Source of the DNA: an uncultured Paracoccus sp.
Lineage (GTDB): Bacteria > Pseudomonadota > Alphaproteobacteria > Rhodobacterales > Rhodobacteraceae
NCBI GenBank assembly: GCA_937859005.1
Contig: CALLYR010000520.1
Location: 1-11,887 of the forward strand
Reading direction: 5' to 3'
DNA: 11,887 nt
Shown here: positions 6,859 through 11,887 of the stretch, one piece after another
Numbering within the stretch: position 1 is the first letter of the stretch
How the letters are laid out: each line of letters begins with the position of its first letter
Notes under the pieces: model-generated
What the model was told of the DNA's origin: nothing
Databases searched by the model: none
The model's input: only the letters and a program-made list of their open reading frames with translations
Made by a program: the position numbers and the translations under genes

Positions 6859-7652
6859 ACCGCAGGACGGGTGCCCGGCCCCTGCTGATCGGGCTGGCGG
6901 TGCTGCTGACCGCGATTCTGGTCGTGGCGCCGCTGGTGTTCATCTTCGTGCAGGCGCTGTCGCAAGGCTGGGCGGTCTATGCAAAGAACATCCTCGACCC
7001 GCTGACGCTGCATGCGATCTGGCTGACGGCGGCGGTTGCAGTGGTCGTGGTGCCCGCGACGGTGGCCTTCGGCATCGCGGCATCCTGGGCGCTGGCCAAG
7101 TTCAGCTTTCCGGGGCGCGGGGTGCTTGCGACGCTGATCGAGATTCCGTTTTCCGTGTCCCCGATCATCGCGGGCATCTGCTATCTGCTGCTTTACGGGC
7201 GGCAGGGGCTGCTGGGCGGCTGGCTGGCCGAACATGACATCGCCATCCTGTTCGCCCTGCCCGGCATCATCCTGGTCACGATGTTCGTGACCGCGCCCTT
7301 CGTCGTGCGCGAGGTGCTGCCGCTGATGCGCGCGCAGGGCAGCGATCAGGAACAGGCCGCCGTCACGCTGGGGGCCAGCGGCTGGCAGCTGTTCCGCCGC
7401 GTGACCCTGCCCAACATCCGCTGGGCGCTGCTGTATGGCGCGGTGCTGGCGACCGCCCGCGCAGTGGGCGAATTCGGCGGCGTGGCCGTCGTGTCGGGCA
7501 ACGTCCGCGGCCAGACCAACACCCTGCCCTTGCATGTCGAGCTGCTGTTCAACGACCTGAACGCGGTCGGCGCCTTTGCCGCGGCAACCACGCTGACGCT
7601 GATCGCGCTGGTGGCGCTGGTGGTCAAGGCAGTGCTGGAAGGACGCAGGTAA
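6855..7652 (+). CDS. cysW: Sulfate ABC transporter permease CysW
   Basis: This is the second channel subunit of the sulfate importer. The 265-residue product is slightly shorter than many CysW proteins (about 280-290) but has the expected membrane segments, beginning at residues 8-30. The blocks IEIPFSVSPIIAGICYLLLY and VGEFGGVAVVSGNVRGQTNT are characteristic of CysW; PFSVSP distinguishes it from CysT. The EAA loop reads EQAAVTLGASGWQLFRRVTL. Its start overlaps the end of cysT by 4 nt. It is the last gene of the operon: the next gene starts 161 nt later and belongs to iron uptake. Confidence 0.94.
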   Translation: MNRRTGARPLLIGLAVLLTAILVVAPLVFIFVQALSQGWAVYAKNILDPLTLHAIWLTAAVAVVVVPATVAFGIAASWALAKFSFPGRGVLATLIEIPFSVSPIIAGICYLLLYGRQGLLGGWLAEHDIAILFALPGIILVTMFVTAPFVVREVLPLMRAQGSDQEQAAVTLGASGWQLFRRVTLPNIRWALLYGAVLATARAVGEFGGVAVVSGNVRGQTNTLPLHVELLFNDLNAVGAFAAATTLTLIALVALVVKAVLEGRR

Positions 7653-7682
7653 GGGCCTGCGCCCGATGTCCGCGACTGGGCC

Positions 7683-7699
7683 GATCCGCTTGCCGGATC
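7683..7699 (+). terminator. Hairpin after cysW, candidate terminator
   Basis: GATCCG (7683-7688), loop CTTGC, CGGATC (7694-7699) forms a 6-bp stem 30 nt past the cysW stop. It is followed by AT-rich DNA rather than a clean T-run. The same arms occur upstream of cysA (3838-3852), so an operator role is an alternative. Confidence 0.4.
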
Positions 7700-7700
7700 A

Positions 7701-7732
7701 ATGCCAATTCTATTACTCGGATATTATTGACA
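7701..7732 (+). promoter_or_regulatory. AT-rich promoter region of the siderophore-uptake locus
   Basis: Positions 7701-7730 are 21/30 A or T, sharply unlike the surroundings. They include TATTAT (7722-7727) and TTGACA (7727-7732), a perfect -35; no good -10 follows at 17 nt (TAACCG at 7750). Iron regulators such as Fur, Irr or RirA usually act at such sites, but I cannot match a specific box with confidence. Confidence 0.4.
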
Positions 7733-7813
7733 CGCCCTCGCCCCGGTCGTAACCGGCAATCTGCGTGAAGCCAGCCGCCAGCCACACGCGGGTTCAACTG
7801 AAAGGTTGCGCTC

Positions 7814-8114
7814 ATGCGAATGCGGGTGTCTGCCGGGCTCGTCACCGCCGCTTTTGCCATTCCGGCCCTTGCCGCCGATGTGTCCGTCGAAACCGCCCTC
7901 GGGGCCGTCACCCTGCCCGCCGCGCCCGCGAAGGCGGCGGTCCTGGATCTGGGGGCCATCGACACGCTGCTGGCGCTGGGGGGTGACGCCTGCGGCAGTG
8001 CCCGGCAAGCTGTATCTCGACCATCTTCAGCCGCTGGCGGGCAAGGCCGCCCCCGTGGGCACCCTGCAGGAACCGGATCTGGAAAAGCTGGCGGCGGTCG
8101 GCCCCGACCTGATC
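7814..8114 (+). pseudogene. 5' part of a FatB/CeuE-like siderophore-binding protein, frameshifted and truncated
   Basis: This is the remnant of a periplasmic ferric-siderophore-binding protein. The reading frame begins at 7814 with GAAAGG 8 nt upstream and a signal peptide (MRMRVSAGLVTAAFAIPALA). The early family block AKAAVLDLGAIDTLLALG follows. At a run of six G (7978-7983) the homologous frame shifts by one: removing one G gives LALGVTPAAVPGKLYLDHL, then VGTLQEPDLEKLAAVGPDLI, exactly as in intact family members (about 300 residues or more). Without correction, translation reads a different frame from about residue 57. Homology stops at DLI (8114), and the frame runs directly into the C-terminal codons of a permease. 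Roughly two thirds of the gene is gone, so the product cannot bind ligand. Confidence 0.8.
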
Positions 8115-8209
8115 GGGCGCATCGTGCGGCACCCTTATGAAATCCCGGTGGGTACCGTCCTTGGGTGATCTTCCTGTGGCTTCTGTGGCGGCCCGCAGCG
8201 CATGGATAG
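8115..8209 (+). pseudogene. Last codons of a FatD-like siderophore ABC permease
   Basis: GRIVRHPYEIPVGTVLG is the usual C-terminal block of FecCD-family permease subunit 1. It continues directly from the fatB-like fragment. A stop (8166-8168) interrupts it. In a neighbouring frame the expected end VIFLWLLWRPAAHG runs to TAG at 8207-8209. The normal block reads roughly VLGVIGSLIFLWLL, so about 13 nt, plausibly between two TGATC copies, have been lost. The TAG overlaps the ATG (8202) of the next permease, preserving the original operon spacing. Over 90% of the gene is missing. Confidence 0.7.
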
Positions 8210-9151
8210 GCAGGCCGTCCCCCTGTTCGCCGCGCTGCTGGGGGTGCTGGCGGCATCGGCGCTGATCTGGATGTTCCAGGGGATCGGCGGCGGCAACCGC
8301 GGCTTTATCCTGCAACTGCGCGGCGTCAAGCTGGCCGGGCTGGTCGCGTGGTGGGCGCATCGGTGGGCATCGCCACGGTGCTGTTCCAGACGGTCGCCGC
8401 GAACCGGGTGCTGACGCCCTCGATCATGGGGTTCGATGCGCTCTATGTCCTGCTCCAGACCGCGCTGGTCGCGGGGCTGGGCATCACCGGCTTTGCCGCC
8501 CTGCCCGGCGGGCCGAAATTCGTGGCCGAGGTCGGGGCCATGTCGCTGCTGTCGGCCCTTCTGTTCGGCACCCTGCTGGGGCGCGGGGTCACCGACATTC
8601 CGCGCACCATCCTGACCGGCGTGATCCTGCGCGTGCTGTTCCGGTCGCTGGGCACGTTCCCTGCCCGCATCATGGATCCCAACGCCCATGCCGTCGTGCA
8701 GGCGGCAAGCTTTGCCAGCTTCGGCAGTGTCAACGCCGCGCTTCTGCCGGCGGCGGGGGCGATCGCGGGGGCGTGCGTCATTGCCGCAATGTGGCTGGCG
8801 CCGCGTCTGGACGTGCTGGCGCTGGGGCGGGGGCCTGCGATCTCGCTGGGCCTGCGCTTTGATCGCATGGTGCTGGGGCCGGTGGGGATGCTGGTCGCGG
8901 TCTCGACGGCGCTGGTCGGTCCCGTGGCCTTCTTCGGCCTGCTGGTCGCGGGGCTGGCGCATGGGCTGGCGCCCTCGGCCCGCCATGCGGTGCTGCTGCC
9001 CGCCGCGGGGCTGATCGGGGCCGCGATCCTCGTCGCAGGCCAGACGCTGTTCGAAAGGCTGATGGGCCAGACCGCCACGCTGTCGGTCGTCGTCGAATTC
9101 GCGGGCGGCCTGTTCTTCCTGTTCCTGCTGCTGAAAGAACGTGTCAGATGA
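8202..9151 (+). pseudogene. FatC-like siderophore ABC permease with a -1 frameshift
   Basis: This is the second inner-membrane permease of a FecCD/FatC-type ferric-siderophore importer. Codons from the ATG at 8202 give an N-terminal membrane helix and RGVKLAGL. Homology then jumps frame near 8348: restoring one G gives GLVAVVGASVGIATVLFQ. Downstream the frame is open to 9151, with typical blocks LTPSIMGFDALYVLLQT, IPRTILTGVILRVLFRSL, VVQAASFASFGSVN and GPVAFFGLLVAGLAH. The part from 8348 encodes 267 residues and most of the helices. If the indel is a sequencing error, the gene is full length (about 316 residues). It overlaps the fatD-like remnant and, by ATGA, the ATPase gene, so it belongs to one operon. 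Confidence 0.8.
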
Positions 9152-10269
9152 TCCGCATCGAGGGCGTGACCCACCGCATCGGCCCGGCGCCGATCCTGCA
9201 TGACATCGACCTGACCCTGCCGCGCGGCAAGCTGATCGCGCTGATCGGACCCAACGGCGCGGGCAAATCGACGCTGCTGCGGCTGGTCGCACGGCTGGAG
9301 CCGCTGCAGGCCGGGCGGATCACGGTGGACGGCCTGGATATCGCCACGACCGCGGCCGAAAAGCTGGCCCTGACGATGGCCGTGATGGGCCAGCAGACCC
9401 ATATCGCCAGCCGCCTGCGCGTGGCGGAGCTGGTGGGCTTTGGCCGCTGGCCCCATCACCACGGCCGCCCCTGCCGCGCCGACCGCGAGGCGGTGGACCG
9501 GGCGCTGGCGGCCTTTGACCTGCAGCCGCTTGCCCACCGCTTCCTTGACGAGATTTCCGGCGGACAGGACCAGCGCGCGCATCTGGCCATGACCTTCGCG
9601 CAGGGCACCGACTGGCTGCTGCTGGACGAGCCGCTGAATAATCTGGACGTGGCCCATTCCCGCGCCCTGATGGCGCGGCTGGCCGATCTGGTGCGCGGCA
9701 GCGGCCGCAGCGTCGTCACGGTGGTCCACGAGGCCAACTATGCCGCCGCCTGGGCCGATCATGTCGTGGCGATGAAGGACGGCGCGGTCGCCGCCGAAGG
9801 CCCGACCGATCGGGTCCTGACCGAACCCGTGTTGTCGGCGCTTTACGACACCCCGGTCGAGGTGTCGCGCCACGACGGCCGCCCGCTGGTCCTGCACCAT
9901 CACTGGCACGACCAGCTGGACGCGCCCCGTCCCAGGCCGGCCGACGCGACCCGCGCCCTTTCCTGCACTGAGGACATGATGATCTCGATTGCCCGCTATG
10001 ACACGCCGAATGCGGCGAAATATCTGCAGCAGCTTGCCAGGCACCTTGCCCACAAGATCGACGTGCGCAGCGACGAACATTCCGCCGACTTCGCGCTGCA
10101 GGCGGGCCGGGTGCGGATAGAGGCGGACGGCGCGCCGGTCGTCCGCATCGAGGCCGAGGACGCCAGATCGCTGATCGACGCGCGTTACGTCATCGACAAG
10201 CATCTGGTGATCTTTGCCTTCCGCGAAGGTTTCGCGGGTCTGGACTGGCGGATCGCGGATGGCGCCTGA
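9148..10269 (+). CDS. Siderophore ABC transporter ATPase fused to a C-terminal DUF2218 domain
   Basis: This 373-residue protein has two parts. Residues 1-255 form a FatE/FepC-like ATPase for iron-siderophore import: Walker A GPNGAGKST (34-42), Q-loop MGQQTHIASRLRV (80-92), signature ISGGQDQRA (136-144), Walker B WLLLDEPLNNLD (156-167) and switch His194. The usual LSGGQ-R-QR has Asp at position 141. After a His- and Pro-rich linker (about 248-275), residues 277-373 match DUF2218, a family of about 95 residues with unknown function, with DEHSADFAL and HLVIFAFREGF. Usually the two are separate proteins. An ATG pair at 9976/9979 with GAGGAC upstream looks like the former DUF2218 start, so independent translation is possible. 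Third codon positions remain G/C-rich through the linker, supporting a true read-through frame. The start overlaps the permease stop (ATGA). Confidence 0.85.
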   Translation: MIRIEGVTHRIGPAPILHDIDLTLPRGKLIALIGPNGAGKSTLLRLVARLEPLQAGRITVDGLDIATTAAEKLALTMAVMGQQTHIASRLRVAELVGFGRWPHHHGRPCRADREAVDRALAAFDLQPLAHRFLDEISGGQDQRAHLAMTFAQGTDWLLLDEPLNNLDVAHSRALMARLADLVRGSGRSVVTVVHEANYAAAWADHVVAMKDGAVAAEGPTDRVLTEPVLSALYDTPVEVSRHDGRPLVLHHHWHDQLDAPRPRPADATRALSCTEDMMISIARYDTPNAAKYLQQLARHLAHKIDVRSDEHSADFALQAGRVRIEADGAPVVRIEAEDARSLIDARYVIDKHLVIFAFREGFAGLDWRIADGA

Positions 10270-10594
10270 GGCGCTGCCGCAGACGCTGGACGGTTATGCC
10301 CGCGCGGCGCAGTCGCTGCTGCCGCGCGGGGTCGTCGCCTATCTGACCGGCGGGGCGGGGGGCGAAGCGACCCTGCACCGCAACGAGGCCGCCCTTGACG
10401 AGCTGCCGGTCCTGCCGCGGGTGCTGCGAGACGTGGGAAATTGCGATACCGGGCTGGCTCTGCTGGGCGCGCGGCTGGCCCTGAACAACACGAACCTGAC
10501 CGACCACCAGAACTATGCCTCGGCCTTCGGCAACAGCCGCGCGGTCCCCGAGGCGGGGCGCGTCTTCACGCTGAGCCTGTCGAAGCGGTTCTGA
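10259..10594 (+). pseudogene. Chimeric ORF: alpha-hydroxy-acid oxidase N-terminus joined to TonB-receptor C-terminus
   Basis: This is an open 111-codon frame built from two unrelated genes. Residues 1-59 (LDGYARAAQSLLPRGVVAYL, then TGGAGGEATLHRNEAALDEL and LPRVLRDV) match the start of FMN-dependent alpha-hydroxy-acid oxidases such as lactate oxidase or dehydrogenase, normally about 370 residues. From about residue 65, GARLALNNTNLTDHQNYASA and AGRVFTLSLSKRF match the last beta strands of a siderophore TonB-dependent receptor (about 700 residues), including the terminal aromatic Phe needed for outer-membrane assembly. The junction lies near 10436-10455. Neither half can work alone. The ATG at 10259 overlaps the end of the ATPase-DUF2218 gene by 11 nt. 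It is best read as a deletion of roughly 3 kb that happened to keep the frame. Confidence 0.75.
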
Positions 10595-10638
10595 CCCCTG
10601 CAGGGCCGCAAGTCCCTGCCAATCCCCCCGAGGCAATG

Positions 10639-10870
10639 ATGCTGATCCAGATCCCGGACATCCTGTCCGCAGACGAAGTCACCGCCTTCCGCGAGGCGCT
10701 GGACCGTGCCGCGTGGCAGGACGGCCGCGAAACCGCGGGGCGACCAGGCCGCGAAGTCCAAGCGCAACCTGCAGATCCCCGTGGATTCGCCGGTCGCGCG
10801 CGAGTTGGGCGAACGCATCCTGCATGCGCTGGCGGGCAATCCGACATATACTTCGGCCGCGCTGCCGCGA
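10639..10870 (+). pseudogene. piuC: 5' part of PiuC-type Fe(II)/2-oxoglutarate dioxygenase, frameshifted and truncated
   Basis: PiuC-family (PKHD-type) dioxygenases commonly sit next to siderophore receptors and are iron-regulated. The fragment begins MLIQIPDILSADEVTAFREA and continues to WQDGRETAG. At a run of four G (10737-10740) the homologous frame shifts by one: removing one G gives AGDQAAKSKRNLQIPVDSPV, then ARELGERILHALAGNPTYTS and AALPR, as in E. coli YbiX. Homology ends near 10870, before the catalytic HxD...H residues, and the sequence continues as exbB. The full protein is about 225 residues, so only a third remains. GAGG at 10630-10633 favours the ATG at 10639 over 10636. Confidence 0.75.
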
Positions 10871-11330
10871 TCCCGTGGCGCGGATGCTGCGCGCGGCCGG
10901 GCGCGAGGTGCAGGCCGCAACCCCCCTGCTGGCCGCCGCAGGGACCGGCGGGGTCAAGGAACGCATCGATTCCGTGCTGGCCCGGATCGAGGCCGGAACC
11001 CTTGCCCGTCTGGCGGCGGGCACGGGGCTTCTGGCAACGATCGGGGCGACCGCGCCCTTTGTCGGGCTGTTCGGCACGGTCTGGGGGATCATGAACGCCT
11101 TCGTCGGTATCTCGCGCGCGCAGACGACGCATCTGGCCGTCGTGGCCCCCGGCATCGCCGAGGCGCTGCTGGCGACCGCGCTGGGGCTGGTCGCGGCGAT
11201 TGCGGCGGTGGTGGTCTATGACCTGTGCAGCCGCGCCATCGCCGCGCACAGGCTGTCCCTGCGCGACGGTGCCGCGCTGATCGCCCGCATGGCCAGCCGC
11301 ACACTGGATGCCCCGCATGGGGGGCGCTGA
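10713..11330 (+). CDS. exbB: ExbB proton channel subunit, N-terminally truncated
   Basis: ExbB forms, with ExbD, the inner-membrane proton channel that energises TonB. The open frame has an ATG at 10713, but its first 52 codons lie out of frame over the piuC remnant. Real ExbB homology begins near 10869 (DPVARMLRAAGREVQA); an internal ATG at 10884 could also serve. The retained part holds the family core GTGLLATIGATAPFVGLFGT and TVWGIMNAFVGISRAQTTHL, and a third membrane helix GIAEALLATALGLVAAI. The N-terminal region with the first helix, about 100 residues or more, is absent. The helix reads AAIAAVVVYD where ExbB usually has AAIPAVVIYN, so a conserved Pro is Ala. The stop at 11328-11330 is followed at once by exbD. 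Probably non-functional as it stands. Confidence 0.75.
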   Translation: MAGRPRNRGATRPRSPSATCRSPWIRRSRASWANASCMRWRAIRHILRPRCRDPVARMLRAAGREVQAATPLLAAAGTGGVKERIDSVLARIEAGTLARLAAGTGLLATIGATAPFVGLFGTVWGIMNAFVGISRAQTTHLAVVAPGIAEALLATALGLVAAIAAVVVYDLCSRAIAAHRLSLRDGAALIARMASRTLDAPHGGR

Positions 11331-11331
11331 G

Positions 11332-11748
11332 ATGGCGGGCGAAATGCATGACGACGAGGACAAGGGCGAACTGGCCGAGATCAACGTCACTCCCTTCATC
11401 GACGTAATGCTGGTGCTGCTCATCATCTTCATGGTAGCGGCGCCCCTGGCCACCGTGGACATCAACGTGGACCTGCCCGCGTCATCGGCCCCGCAGGCCG
11501 CGCGGCCCGACCAGCCGGTCTGGCTGACGCTGAAGCCTGACCTGTCCGTGGCGCTGGACAACGAATCCGTCAGCCCCGGCGCGCTGGCCGAGGCCCTGCG
11601 CCGCGCCACCGGCGGCGACACCGGGGCGCGGCTGTTCCTGCGCGCCGATCAAAGCGTGGCCTACGGCGACCTGATGGCGCTGATGAACCGCCTGCGCGAC
11701 GCAGGTTACCTGAAGATCGCACTGGTGGGGCTGGAGGCCGCGTCGTGA
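11332..11748 (+). CDS. exbD: ExbD, TonB-system proton channel subunit
   Basis: ExbD is anchored in the inner membrane and couples proton flow to TonB. The 138-residue product is normal length. A short acidic N-terminus precedes the invariant block INVTPFIDVMLVLLIIFMVA, with the essential proton-carrying aspartate at D24 inside the single membrane helix, then the DINVDLPASSA start of the periplasmic domain. The C-terminal FLRADQSVAYGDLMALMNRL block is also typical. The ATG at 11332 follows the exbB stop by 1 nt; an ATG at 11344 is an alternative. No damage was seen. The stop overlaps the tonB start (GTGA). Confidence 0.93.
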   Translation: MAGEMHDDEDKGELAEINVTPFIDVMLVLLIIFMVAAPLATVDINVDLPASSAPQAARPDQPVWLTLKPDLSVALDNESVSPGALAEALRRATGGDTGARLFLRADQSVAYGDLMALMNRLRDAGYLKIALVGLEAAS

Positions 11749-11887
11749 CGGTGCTGCGGACGGCGGGCTGGGCGGTTGCCGCGTTGCTGGTGCTGGGCGG
11801 GCATGGGGCCGCGGCGCTGTGGGTTCTGCAGACCCGGCCCGAGCCGCCCGAGCCGCCGGGCGAGGCGATCTTCGTGGACCTGAACCC
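11745..11887 (+). CDS. tonB: Energy transducer TonB, N-terminus only (cut by window edge)
   Basis: TonB spans the periplasm and passes energy from ExbBD to outer-membrane receptors. A GTG start at 11745 overlaps the exbD stop (GTGA). The 47 visible codons encode a membrane anchor (about residues 8-28, AVAALLVLGGHGAAALWVL) with the conserved membrane His at position 20. A Pro/Glu-rich start of the periplasmic arm (PEPPEPPGEA) and IFVDL follow, as in alphaproteobacterial TonB proteins. The assignment rests on this pattern plus the exbB-exbD context. Confidence 0.85.
   Translation, partial: MTVLRTAGWAVAALLVLGGHGAAALWVLQTRPEPPEPPGEAIFVDLN

Noticed and set aside
7978..7983. Programmed ribosomal frameshift at the G6 run
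   Set aside because: The restored frame is itself truncated soon after by a deletion, and similar single-base changes occur in two other damaged genes. Mutation or error is simpler.
1..11887. tRNA, rRNA, CRISPR arrays, insertion sequences, toxin or phage-defence genes
   Set aside because: No cloverleaf, regularly spaced repeat array, transposase motif or terminal inverted repeat was found, including at the deletion junctions of the iron locus.

Overview
The window is a GC-rich stretch of bacterial chromosome. Codons ending in G or C dominate, and the gene content suggests an alphaproteobacterium of the Rhodobacteraceae, most likely Paracoccus-like. That placement is an inference from composition and protein style; no marker gene is present.

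Layout. (1) 1-1442, minus strand: most of glycerol-3-phosphate dehydrogenase glpD, cut by the left edge. It is divergent from (2) a Crp/Fnr-family regulator (1600-2406); the 157-bp gap between them carries a good palindrome. (3) 2488-3225, minus strand: a secreted DUF305 protein with a long disordered tail, convergent with the regulator across an 81-bp gap that holds a hairpin. (4) 3226-3957 is mostly non-coding. It contains one doubtful 80-codon ORF (3406-3648) and a dense leader region with three copies of GGAAAAT, hairpins and a candidate promoter. (5) 3958-7652: an intact sulfate ABC importer operon, cysA-sbp-cysT-cysW, tightly packed with ATGA overlaps.

(6) 7814-11887 is a siderophore-iron uptake locus, all on the plus strand, and it is visibly broken. 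Reading all frames gives this order: FatB/CeuE-like binding protein (5' part, +1 frameshift), joined to the last codons of a FatD-like permease, then a FatC-like permease with a -1 frameshift, then an intact ATPase fused in frame to a DUF2218 domain, then the N-terminus of an alpha-hydroxy-acid oxidase joined in frame to the last strands of a TonB-dependent receptor, then the 5' part of piuC (frameshifted) joined to an exbB lacking its N-terminus, then intact exbD and the start of tonB. The ancestral cluster was probably a complete ferric-siderophore system: outer-membrane receptor, ExbBD-TonB energiser, periplasmic binding protein, two permeases, ATPase, the iron dioxygenase PiuC, DUF2218 and an FMN oxidase. 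Three large internal deletions and several one-base indels now interrupt it.

I see no RNA genes, insertion sequences, CRISPR arrays or phage genes, and no wholly new multi-gene system. The most interesting items are the ATPase-DUF2218 fusion, the repeated gene-to-gene deletion pattern of the iron locus (real decay or assembly artefact), and the ordered GGAAAAT repeats upstream of the sulfate operon.
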